Shown here: one piece after another, positions 50,901 through 62,740 of the stretch
Position numbering within the stretch: the stretch's first letter is position 1
Layout of the letters: each line of letters opens with the position of its first letter
Source of the DNA: Cepaea nemoralis
Lineage: Eukaryota; Mollusca; Gastropoda; Stylommatophora; Helicidae
Direction: 5' to 3'
DNA length: 64,000 bases
Assembly (NCBI GenBank): GCA_014155875.1
Contig: JACEFZ010018136.1
Location: forward strand, 1-64,000
Notes under the pieces: generated by a model
Told to the model about the DNA's origin: nothing
The model's database searches: none
The model's input: the letters and a program-made list of their open reading frames with translations, nothing else
Made by a program: the position numbers and the translations under genes

Positions 50901-53900
50901 CGGTAATATAAAGGACATACAAATCTCTGACACTTTGACACAACAGCAGCGACAAGACATTTTGTCTCTCCTTAACGATTATAAATCTATCTTCTCTAAC
51001 AAACCTGGACGGACTGCCAAAATAACACATTCAATTGTGTTGACAGATCTGACACCGGTCAAATGTAGACCATATTCTATTCCTCTGCATTATAGAGCAA
51101 ATTTAGACAAAGAAATTTTGGATTTAGAGAAAAATAGAATAATTCCGAAATCTATGTCCCAATATTCATCACCGATTGTCCTGGTGAAAAAGAAAGACCA
51201 AACGATTCGTTTGTGCATAGACTATAGAAGGTTAAATACGATAACCACAACAGATGCGGAGCCAATGAACAGCTGTGAAGACCTCATTTTGAATATGTCT
51301 CAATCATCCTTATTTTCGAAGGTTGATTTAGCGAAAGGTTATTGGCAAGTACCACTACACCCTTCTTCTAGACATATAACAGCATTCGCAACACCTCTTG
51401 GTTTGTACGAATGGAGATATCTTCCATTTGGTCTCAAGAACGCTCCCGCCACATTTGTCAGGTTAACTAGGTTGTTATTGCACGGCATCAAGGACGTGCA
51501 AGCGTATATTGATGATATATGCATTCATTCTTCTAATATAACTTCTCACTTACTTACACTCAAACAAGTCTTCAACCAAATCTTTCTTTTTGGACTTACT
51601 ATCAAACCTTCCAAGGTTGAAATAGGCTATAAACAAATAGACTTCCTTGGTCATAGAATTTCTGAAGGCAAACTGTTGACAGATGATAAAATTGTTTCGA
51701 AAATTCTCAATCTAGAAATTCCAACTACAAAGAAACAAGTTAGAAGTTTATTAGGTCTTATAAACTATTATGCTAAGTTTATACCAAACTGGGCAGAACT
51801 TACATCAGTTTTTTCTAATATGTTGACAAAAGATCATCCAGAAAAATTTTGTAAAAGTACCCGCTTAGAGGATGCAATATGCAGATTGAAATGCATTTTT
51901 TCTAATCCACCAGTATTACGATTACCAAACATAGATTTACCCTTTATTTTGACCACAGATTCGAGTGCTATCGCAATTGGAGGATGTTTAATGCAAGAAG
52001 TGCAAGGAGTGAGACACCCAATTCTCTACGTAAGCCGTAAACTGAAGAAGGCAGAGATCCATTATTCTACGGTGGAATTGGAGGCATTAAGTCTATTATT
52101 TTGTATGCTCAGATTATCTATCTAAGTTCCTCTTAGGTTCCCATTTTGTTGTACTCACCGATAACTCGCCATTGTTGGTGCTTAAGCAAGGTGTTCCTAA
52201 AAACCATCGTTTGCAAAGATGGTGTCTTCTTCTCCAATATTTCGACTTCGAAATCCGCCATATCAGAGGCACCGATAACATTATAGCTGATATTTTATCG
52301 CGGCAAACGAATGCGCCAGCAGAATAACATTAGGCACATTAACCATTCGCCATACCAGAAACTGTGATATTTTATTCTGTGGCATAGAACAGTGTAACTC
52401 TACACCTGCTAGAGAACTTTCATTTAAAAGTAACAACACCCCAGTGAATAGGTTACGTATGACACCCACGAACTTGAAACTTTGAGAACTATACTACCAA
52501 TTACCAAAGCTCTAGGAACAATCCGAGCGAGAGACATTATCTGTGAAATGATTTCAACCAGTGAACTGACAGTGATCATGAAAGCATTAAGAATACTTTA
52601 TACTCGACATTGAGAACATTCCATACTTGCTGTTGCTAAGAGACTTTGCAAACAGCCGAAACAGAACTACGTCGATTACAACACTCAAGAGACAGCCATA
52701 CTAACTGTTAACATTCATGGCACGACACGCTGACAACAGGAGGACAACGCGCACATCATCGTTGGATTTAGTTACTTAGTTAATTAATTAATTTAGTATT
52801 GAATATGTATTATATTTGTATTGAATTATGTATATAAAATATGTCAACCTGTAATTTGTACATTTTCTACCATAATATTACAGATATTTCCATTCATAGG
52901 CGAAATAATCTTCCTATGCAATTTTCTCTATGTAAATTATAAACCATTTTTGAGTCATCGTACAAAAAGTACGTATTATCTTAAAGGGAACATATCGCCT
53001 ATTCCGTTTTTTCTAAGGGCAATAACACTTACCTCAACTTTACTTATATATTTTAACCAAATACTATTTTGAATGAAAGATGTGTGAATGACAGAGTGAA
53101 TGAATTAAATGAGAGAGCGATATACTGAGCGGACAAATTGTACGCAAAACGTATTTATTTTAATTTGTCTGCGTCTTTCATGTAAATTGTATTACTTGTC
53201 TAAATTGTTGATGCATGTTTAGTATTTAGGATACTACAACTAAGCACCACTGCTTGGAATGCCTGATCATGCATTACACACATTGGGGTAATTCATGATT
53301 AAGGATATCCCAACTCGTGACGCTTGGAGATAAGCCACACATTCAGCACACACTTTACACAAAACTCAAAACTGAACACTATCAATTAAAATACAGTCAC
53401 TTTATTAGAAGCAGCAACTTATTAGTCAACACACTAACAAGCCAACAGGGACACATGTAGTCAGATGGGATAAAATAACAGAGTAACTACATATTCAGCA
53501 TTATACAACATACGAGAGTAAAAGTGTATTGAAATGCACACACAGAACAAGATTTGCAGGTGTACTTAATTAGCCAAGACTTTTGTCTTGTTAATCCTCT
53601 CTAATACAGAGGTTAATTATCTTGGTATCAGTAGGATACTTTGAGAAGGACAGGTTGTAGAAACAACTAGGAAACGTCACGTAACTTCGGTCAGATAAGC
53701 ATTTTTAAGGACATAGGAGAGAGAGACCTCTTCAGCAAATCAGAGACGTGGTGTATGGGAGAATACATGAGTGTTGATGCCAATATGTAGGTTACCAAGT
53801 TACTGTCCACCAAACTACAAACACCGACTTTATGTGATTCTGTGACAGAATTAGTACAGAACTAATTACCTTATAACAACCCATCAAATCAGGGGGGAGA

Positions 53901-54942
53901 GGGGAACTCCTGTCACAGCCTCACATTATACGGTAAACCAACATAAGTTAATAGACACTGGCGAAGGGCTACGACTCCCTACCAAGGGAAAGAAGTAAAA
54001 CACTCGAAGGCCAGAGTAATCCAGAGCCTTCTCGAAGGACTGGTCAGTGAGTCCACTGTCCCGTGGACACTGATGTGGCCCGCCTATTGCGGGGTCCACG
54101 AGGAACTCGGACAGAGTTACCACCCGTGTCGGATTGCGACACGTGTGACCCGGCAGAGACAGACGGGACATCGGAGAGGGACTTAATAGTTCAGACCCAT
54201 GTGTATTTAGGGTCATAGACATATGCTAGATAGTTTGCTTAGAATGTTTGTTATAATCATGTGTGATGTTAAACCTCTGTGATATGCAACGTGTCAGTGC
54301 GGGCTTGTTAAACCCACTGCGCCAGCGCACTGTATAGCTAAGTTCAATAAATGTTGCTATATTATATTTAACGGAGTTATTGTTGCCTGTTTGAGCCCGA
54401 GTTCAGATCCCCTAGAGATCCAACACTGTGACAGGCTGCACTTTACCTTTTGCACTCCTCTACCCGAAGCCACTGGCATAATGGAGTGTTGGGTTAGGTG
54501 AGTATCACCCAACATTTGTTGCACAATCACCACCAACCACCACCATCACCACCAACACCAACACTAGTATCACCTACCTGCAGAAGCACAGAGCCATGCT
54601 CAACACTGAACTGTAACTTGCCAGGTGCCACATCGAAGGTAATGTGCTCTCCCTTGTAGAACGGAATCTGTCAGTGAAGAACACAATCACAAAACACGTC
54701 AGAAATTATGCATCTCTCAATGATAACAAATTTACCAAGTGCCTATTTATATTTTATGTGTAGGTGTTAGATCATGCATACAAATCTGGCCCTCCCTTCC
54801 TCTGTGTGTCAGGCTCTCTCTCTCTCTATTCTGTTTGTCTCTTCCCCTCTCTGTGTATGTTGCTGTAACTCAGTCTGTTTAATCCACTCACTCTGCTCTG
54901 TCTCTCCCTGTTGTGTATCTTTTCCTGCCTCCTTCCGAGTGT

Positions 54943-55007
<65 letters not shown>

Positions 55008-58000
55008 TTTGGTCTGTGTCCTTTCCTCTCTGTGTATGTCACTATCACTCAATCCCTTCATTTCATTCACTCACTCTGTCTCTCCTCCTTGTTGTGTATC
55101 TTTCTTTCTCTTCCCTTCTCTCTGTCTATTTCAGCTAGTCTTTATGTGCTGTGTATCTATCTTTCTTTTCCCTTCTCTCTGTCTATTTCAGCCAGTCTTT
55201 ATGTGCTGTGTATCTATCTTTCTCTTCCCTTCTCTCTGTCTATTTCAGCCAGTCTTTATGTGCTGTGTATCTATCTTTCTCTTCCCTTCTCTCTGTCTAT
55301 TTCAGCTAGTCTTTATGTGCTGTGCCGAGTCATCACCTGGTTACCCCAATTTTTATGGCATTAAATCAATTTTTTAAACAACTTACCAGAAAATAAGATC
55401 CATAAGGTACAACTGGGAACACAAATGTCCCATCATCTTTCGAAGTCACATAACAAATGGCTGATAGTGTGGTTTCCTTCGTATGAAAACCTTTAGGAGC
55501 TCCTTTCTCACACTGTGGCACATTCTGTTAGTCATGCGATAACAAAAGATGAAAACCAACAATCATTAAACATTATGTTTTTAAAAGATATGTTTTCAAT
55601 TCTCACAGCAAAAACTATTTTACTTGTTGAGCCCAGAAAAACCTGGAAACTTAATTTGGTATACTTAATCTAGATACTTTTGACATACTTGACAAGAAAA
55701 ACCTGGCGACATTTGTTTAACTTAGTATACTTGACAACAAAAACCTGGACACATTTGTATAACTTAGCACACTTGACAACAAAACCCTGGAAACATATGT
55801 TTAACTTAGTACACTTGACAACAAAAACCTGGACACATTTGTTTAACCCTTTACAAGGCATAGCGTCCGTTACCGGCCGATCTCTAAATACGAGCGTAGC
55901 GTCTGATTCCGGCCGATACTATTATGCATTGTAAAAACGCGATCTCTCGGCTTTCCGACACTTCCGACCGCTACTTTCACTTTTGCCGATAGCTTGACAA
56001 CGTGGCCGCCATTTGTAAACGCGCTACAATGACTTTGAACAGACTTTTACGGACTTGTTTTGATAGTTTTCGGGAGTTTTACGCTGTTTTTCAAAATGGA
56101 TTTCGGCGATTCTTCAAGTGATAGCCGAGATTTCGCTCTGTTCAATTTAAATGACATTAAAGGGCACGAAGTTGATTATTAATCGGAGCTAGATATCAGT
56201 GCAAAGCGTTACTTTGCATTAGCAGTCGTGAGTCGGACTTTAAAGAACGTGATTATGATTCTGAAAATGTGTTTGTAAATTGCCGTATAGATGACGGAAA
56301 ATCACAAACAACATGCCGTATTTCGTAAATATTTGTGTTCATATATGGATTACCGGCAACAATCACGTGAGTAACATATTCTGCATGCTTTTCCCTTCAT
56401 TGTGTTGTTTATTTAACTAAAATCGGTTGACTAACACCGTATTTGTGATGTTTTTACTAACGCGACCCGAAAAATTTTTACAGAACCTGAACAAATCTTG
56501 CCCGTTCAGGGCTACAAAACGGACAAGCATCTGCCCTGTAAAGGGTTAACTTAGTACACTTGACAACAAAACCCTGGACACATTTGTTTAACCTAGTACA
56601 CTTGACAACAAAAACCTGGACACATTTGTATAACTTAGCACACTTGACAACAAAACCCTGGAAACATATGTTTAACTTAGTACACTTGACAACAAAAACC
56701 TGGACACATTTGTTTAACTTAGTACACTTGACAACAAAAACCTGGTCACATTTGTTTAACTTGGTGTATTTAAACACAGAAGAAGATACAGAACATGACT
56801 TGGGGACATAAATTTCAAGTACCTCTGAAGTCGGAGTGGGTTCACCTGATGGCGAGGGACACTGTTAATAGGGAAATCTAATCTACATACAAAAATCAAT
56901 CCAGAGCACTAGAAGCAATAGTATGTGTACAGACTACGCTTGAGTTTAAAGTGAGCAAATACCCAAAAACAATACCAACTAGACACTCTCTTGTCTGGAA
57001 CCCACAAGAAGAACTAAATAGCGGGAGACCTAAAAACGCATGGAGATGAGAATTACAAAGATTCATAATATGGGGAGGACATGGAGTGAGCTGCAGGGGA
57101 TATCAAAAGATGGAAAGCGCCTGTCTGAGACAGCCCCTGTCTGGGAAATTGCCAGTAAGCAAAAGATGGACAGCCCCTGTCTGGGAAATTGCCAGTAAGC
57201 AAAAGATGGACATCCCCCATCTGGGAAATTGCCAGTAAGCAAAATATGGACAGCCCCTGTCTGGGAAATTGCCAGTAAGCAAAAGATGGACAGCCCCTGT
57301 CTGGGAAATTGCCAGTAAGCAAAAGATGGATGGCCCCTATCTGGGAAATTGCCAGTATAAGGACACTACTTTCTGAACTTGGCAGTCAGGTTAAGGTCAC
57401 CATACAGTGGATACCATCTCACCGTGGAGTACTTGGAAACTAGAGAGCTGATCGATTAGCTAAGGAAGGAGCAATAGAGGAACCTGATGTGTCTCATACC
57501 ACCAAAAGAAAAGAATGCTCGAATCAGTCCGAAAGCCACCAAATCCTGCTCAAGATGACTACCACATTATGGACAGACCAGAACAAATCTTTATTCTGCG
57601 ACTCAGAAGAGGACACAATAGATAACGCAACCACCTATGTACAATATTCAAGATTGGGTGGTTTGGCGCCGCAGACAGCAGAGCTCCAAGACTGCCCAAG
57701 AACTCCAAGACTGCCCAAAACACAGCATATCTAGGCAAACCTTCCAGCCTAGAGAAACAAGTGGAAGATAAACTCTATGGACCACTGAGGGAGCTAAAAA
57801 AAAAAAAAGACAGTTAAATTCATACAAAAGAGAACATTGCAGTTACAGACATATTTTAGGCGAACGAAAGAAGGACAGCTTGGTGTGGATTGGTTGAGCA
57901 AGTATACCCCAATGGAGAACAAAGGGCAGAAGAAGTTGGCAAGTCTGCACTTCAGACTTCCTGCAGCTTTTCCCTCATCGTACAAGGGGGCTTCAAAAGA

Positions 58001-61000
58001 AAACCTTAAATGGTTTTTTGTGTGAATATACTCTGAAAAAGTACAGAACAAATGTATCATTTTTCGATGTAGTCACCACTGTGTTCAATGCAAGTACTCC
58101 AGCGCTGGTAAAGTGATTAGGATTCCTGTAGAAAAAAAATTCTCTTGGTCGCGTGTATAACCACCCTGCTATATCTCTTCACAGAAGTCACGCCATTTTG
58201 AAACTTCCTACTCCACTCATACACTTGCTGGACTGACAGGCATGCATCACCATACTGGACCTTTATTCGCGGATGAATTTCTATAGGTTTCATGCCTCCA
58301 CGTCAAAAAATGGATAACAGAACGCTGCTCCTCTTTGGATGCATGTCAAAAGTGGGGCGGCCATCTTTAAACTGTCCTTATGACGTCAGTGTTCGCCTGC
58401 ACCATGATGTCACATGCTTAACCTTCTTGACATCCTTAACAACGATATTGACGGATTAAAAGACAAAGGCATGGTTATTGTAATTTCTATCCACACTTGT
58501 AAGGTTTTCATTTGAAGCCCTCTCATATTATATTTCTACTACTAGAAGAGTCTCCCATTACCTTGCTCAGTTGAGTGTTTTTGTCTCCTCTTATGTGGAA
58601 TTGTTTATAGTTGGTTTCATACTGCAGCAAAAGATTTCTACAGGACAGGACAGGAAAGCCAGCCACGCATCAACTCTCCATGGTTATCTCCTACATCATA
58701 CATGGCAGTCTAGTGTTACTATTCTTTGCTTTCTTAAAGGCTTCAGTAACACAGACCACCTTACGTTGAATCTTTATAAACTGGTATGGGTGCCGGTCAT
58801 TCAGAAAGCAATGGCAAACTACTGAACATAAACTTGGCAAGAGATCACAAACAGCCAAAAAATGCTGGGGTTGACTGTTATGTCCTGTACAGGATATGCA
58901 ACTAACTTTATTATTTAAAACACACAGGTGCACAGTGACTTAAATAAAACTATCTGCATCCACCTACCTGGACCTGGCCTGACTGCGAGAAGAGGACAAA
59001 GTTAACCGACTTCATGGGCTGGCCATCCCCAGTTACCTCACCCTGAAATGATATTGCATCATCAATAAGACTCTCAAATTCTTGTCAGTACAGTATGACA
59101 GTGTCAGCAGGTCTGTCAGTAGTTTGTGAAATGCTCAACTTGTCTGCCAGTGCTATATCATCACTTGTCTGTCAGTAGTGTGTGAAATGCACCACTTGTC
59201 TGTCAGTAGTGTGTGAAATGCTAAACTTGTCTGTTAGTGCTATATCTCCACTCGTCTGTTAGTACTATACCTCAACTTGTCTGTCAGTAGTGTGTGAAAT
59301 GCTCAACATGTCTGTTAGTGCTATATTTCCACTTGTCTGTCAGAAAGTGTGTCAAATGCTCCATGCGTCTGTCAGTAGTGTGTGAAATGCTAAACCTGTC
59401 TGTCAGTGCTATATCTCCACTCGTCTGTTAGTACTATACCTCAGCTTGTCTGTCAGAAAGTGTGTGAAATGCTCAACTTGTCTGTCAGTAGTGTGTGAAA
59501 TGCTAAACTTGTCTGTTAGTGCTATATCTCCACTTGTCTATCAGAAAGTGTGTGAAATGCTCAACTTGTCTGTCAGTAGCGTGTGAAATGCTAAACTTGT
59601 CTGTCAGTGCTATATCTCCCCTCGTATGTTAGTACTATTCCTTAACTTGTCTGCCAGTACTATGTTTCAACCTGTCTGTCGGTACTGTATCCCAACTAGT
59701 CTGTCAGTACTACACCTCAACCTGTCTGTCGGTACTGTATATTAATTTGTCTGTCGGTACTATATCTCAACTAGTCTGTCAGTACTGTATCTCAACTTTT
59801 CTGTCAGCACTGAATCTCAACTTGTTGAGAGTACTTAACTTAATTTGTCTTTTAGCATTTCATGAAATTTTCCACTTGTCTTTTAGCATTTCATATTCTA
59901 AACTTTTCACAACAGTATCTACAATGATATTGCTCAAACTTGTTTAACAATAACTCTCTCTTTCCCTCCTCCTCCTCCTCCCTCTCACACACACAAATGA
60001 AATCAACCACAGATGCTTCTCACCTTGACATCATAACCTCCAACAGACAGCCCGCCTCCCACATTGGCATTATCATTCTTGACTTGAATCGTCAGCTCAC
60101 CCTGCAAAAACAAACATCTCCCATCACCTAACAGCAACAGCCATGAGGTAGGTCTATAGGCAGTCAATAACATGCTAGATTCCACACATTCAGGACATTG
60201 ATTCCACACATTCAGGACATTGATTCCACACATTCAGGACATTGATTCCACACAGTCAGGGCATAGTCAGCATGTGATATTATTAGATACCAATGGTTTC
60301 TATAAAACTGACCAACCCATGCTGGGATCGAACCCAGTACCTTTTTATCTTCCAGTAGACAGGACAATCTCTCAGCCATGGCTATCATGTATAGGATTGA
60401 GTTGAGTCCAGAATGACATCACTGCACTCGGGCACTCCCATAAGCGCTCAGCCCTTATTTTCAACAGCCAGTGAAGAATTCCAATACTGATGTTAAATGT
60501 CCGTCATGCTTTTCCTCTGGGTGATGAATGTCGACCAGATCCTCTGACCACCCCTTGTTGCCGCATTCTCTCTAGACCATGGTAGTCTCCTCTGACCAGC
60601 CCTTGCTGTCGCATCCTCTACAGACATGCATTATTCTCGTGCTCCCAGAAGGCCTTCACCACAACTGCCTTATCATGCATCAAATCACCCCTTAATGATG
60701 TGGCACCAGCCAATCTGTCTGCTTGTTCATTTCCAACCACACCAGAGTGTCCTGGAGAAAAGATCCAGCGAATGCTCACAACCCACAACCTCAGAATCAA
60801 TGCATGCAATTCTGCACGAAACATGTCGGTCGATGTATAGGATTAAGAGGTTAAAGCAACAAACAAGACGGAATGGGTACAAATGATAACTGTCTAGAAC
60901 TGAAGTAGCTCAGACACAAACCGCATGTGTTTTCCCACATATGGACTGACCAGCTGTACTGTGGTATAGAAAGGCCCATGCTAACCTCTCAATACCATTG

Positions 61001-62554
61001 CATGAAGGCAATAAAGCAACCATGGTCTTCACTAGAAATCAGCTTTCCTGCCACATGACCCTTTGATGACTAGGTGAAGCTACTTGGTAAACCCCAGTGG
61101 TCAGTCCCCAGCGTATTTTCCCTCTCATGTCCTAGTTGTGTAAACAAACTACCTGGCACACACTCGCATACCTTACTGAACTGCCAGGCTGGATGTGAGG
61201 CCTTGATCTTATACTCCCCTGGCATCACATTTGAAAAGGTGAAGCTGAAAAGTGATCATTCACATATAAAGTTAAAACAAAATAGTAGCACAATGGCATC
61301 ACAGCTGTATATTACATATTTACGCAATACAAGTTAGTTGCATATCCTTTACAGGACATCGCAGTAAACCCCAAAATTGTCTGGCTGTTTGTAATTTCTT
61401 GCCAAGTTTATGTTCAGTAGTTTGCCATTGCTTTCTGAACGACCGGCATTCATACCATTGTATGGAAATAATTGTATGAAACAAAATTGCCCAGGAGTGC
61501 AAATTATTACTTTTATGGTCATGTCTAGTGTCAGCACATTGTTTTAGACTCATTTCCTAGTGATCCAGAAACTTTTATATTTTTGGAAATATCCATGACC
61601 GGCCGCCTGTTGAAATTTCTCAGTTTTGAGCTATCTCAAATTTGTCAACAAAATTGCCCCAGGAGTGCAAATTATTACTTTTATGGTCATGTGTAGTGTC
61701 AGCACATTGTTTTAGACTCATTTCCTAGTGATCCAGAAACTTTTATATTTTGGGGAAAAATCCATGACCGGCCGCCTGTTGAAATTTCTCAATTTTGAGC
61801 TATCTCAAATTTGTCAACAAAATTGCCCCAGGAGTGCAAATTATTACTTTTATGGTCATGTCTAATGTTAGCACATTGTTTTAGACTCATTTCTTAGTGA
61901 TCCAGAAACTTTTATATTTTGGGAAAAATCCATGACCGGCCGCCTGTTGAAATTTTTAAATTTTGAGCTATCTCAAATTTGTCAACAAAATTGCCCCAGG
62001 AGTGCACATTATTACTTTTATGGTCATGTCTAGTGTCAACACATTGTTTTAGACTAATTTCCTAGTGATCCAGAAACTTTTATATTTTGGGAAATTTCTC
62101 AATTTTGAGCTATCTCAAATTTGTCAACAAAATTGCCCCAGTTGTGGTCACACATGAGACATTCTTGTACCGCTTGGCACACACAAGTAATATGTGGTCA
62201 CACATGGGACTTGTTCTACCACTTGGCACACACAAGTAATATGTGGTCACATATGAGACATTGTTGTACCGCTTGGGACACACAAGTAATACTTGGTCAC
62301 ATATGGGATATTTTTGTACCGCTTGGGACACACAAGTAATATGTGGTCACACATGGGACATTGTGTGATACACTTGATGCACAGCTGGAGTCACCAAGAG
62401 TTACATGTGTCGGGAATAGCACATTCATGAATATAAACAAATATGCTTTATAAAACAACTAGCTGACCCGGCCCGGCTTCGCCCAGTCCCTGGTGGGGAG
62501 CATCTCATTTAATTCATATAAGTAGTCATATAAGTTCTCGTTCCCGTTACCGAC

Positions 62555-62603
<49 letters not shown>

Positions 62604-62689
62604 GACCCGGCCCGGCATTGCCCAGCTCCTGGTGTGGAGCATCTCATTTAATTCATATAAGTAGTCATATAAGTTCCCGTTACCGACTA

Positions 62690-62740
<51 letters not shown>

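Larger units (their letters stand above)
47691..54433 (+). mobile_element. Ty3/gypsy LTR retrotransposon, Gmr1-like organisation
   Basis: Bounded by LTRs starting TGTCACAG and ending CTGTGACA. The 6.7-kb element carries a gag-pol frame (48370-52125), a purine tract at 53891-53906 and a 3' LTR of 523 bp. The 5' LTR is cut down to 106 bp. Flanks GTCT and GGCT may be a diverged 4-bp target duplication. Gene order (integrase module ahead of reverse transcriptase) is that of Gmr1-like elements. Confidence 0.9.

Noticed and set aside
52821..53072. Hydrophobic 83-codon frame in the LTR element, possible env
   Set aside because: No signal peptide followed by ectodomain, no envelope motifs, and it is AT-rich 3' untranslated sequence; env is not supported.
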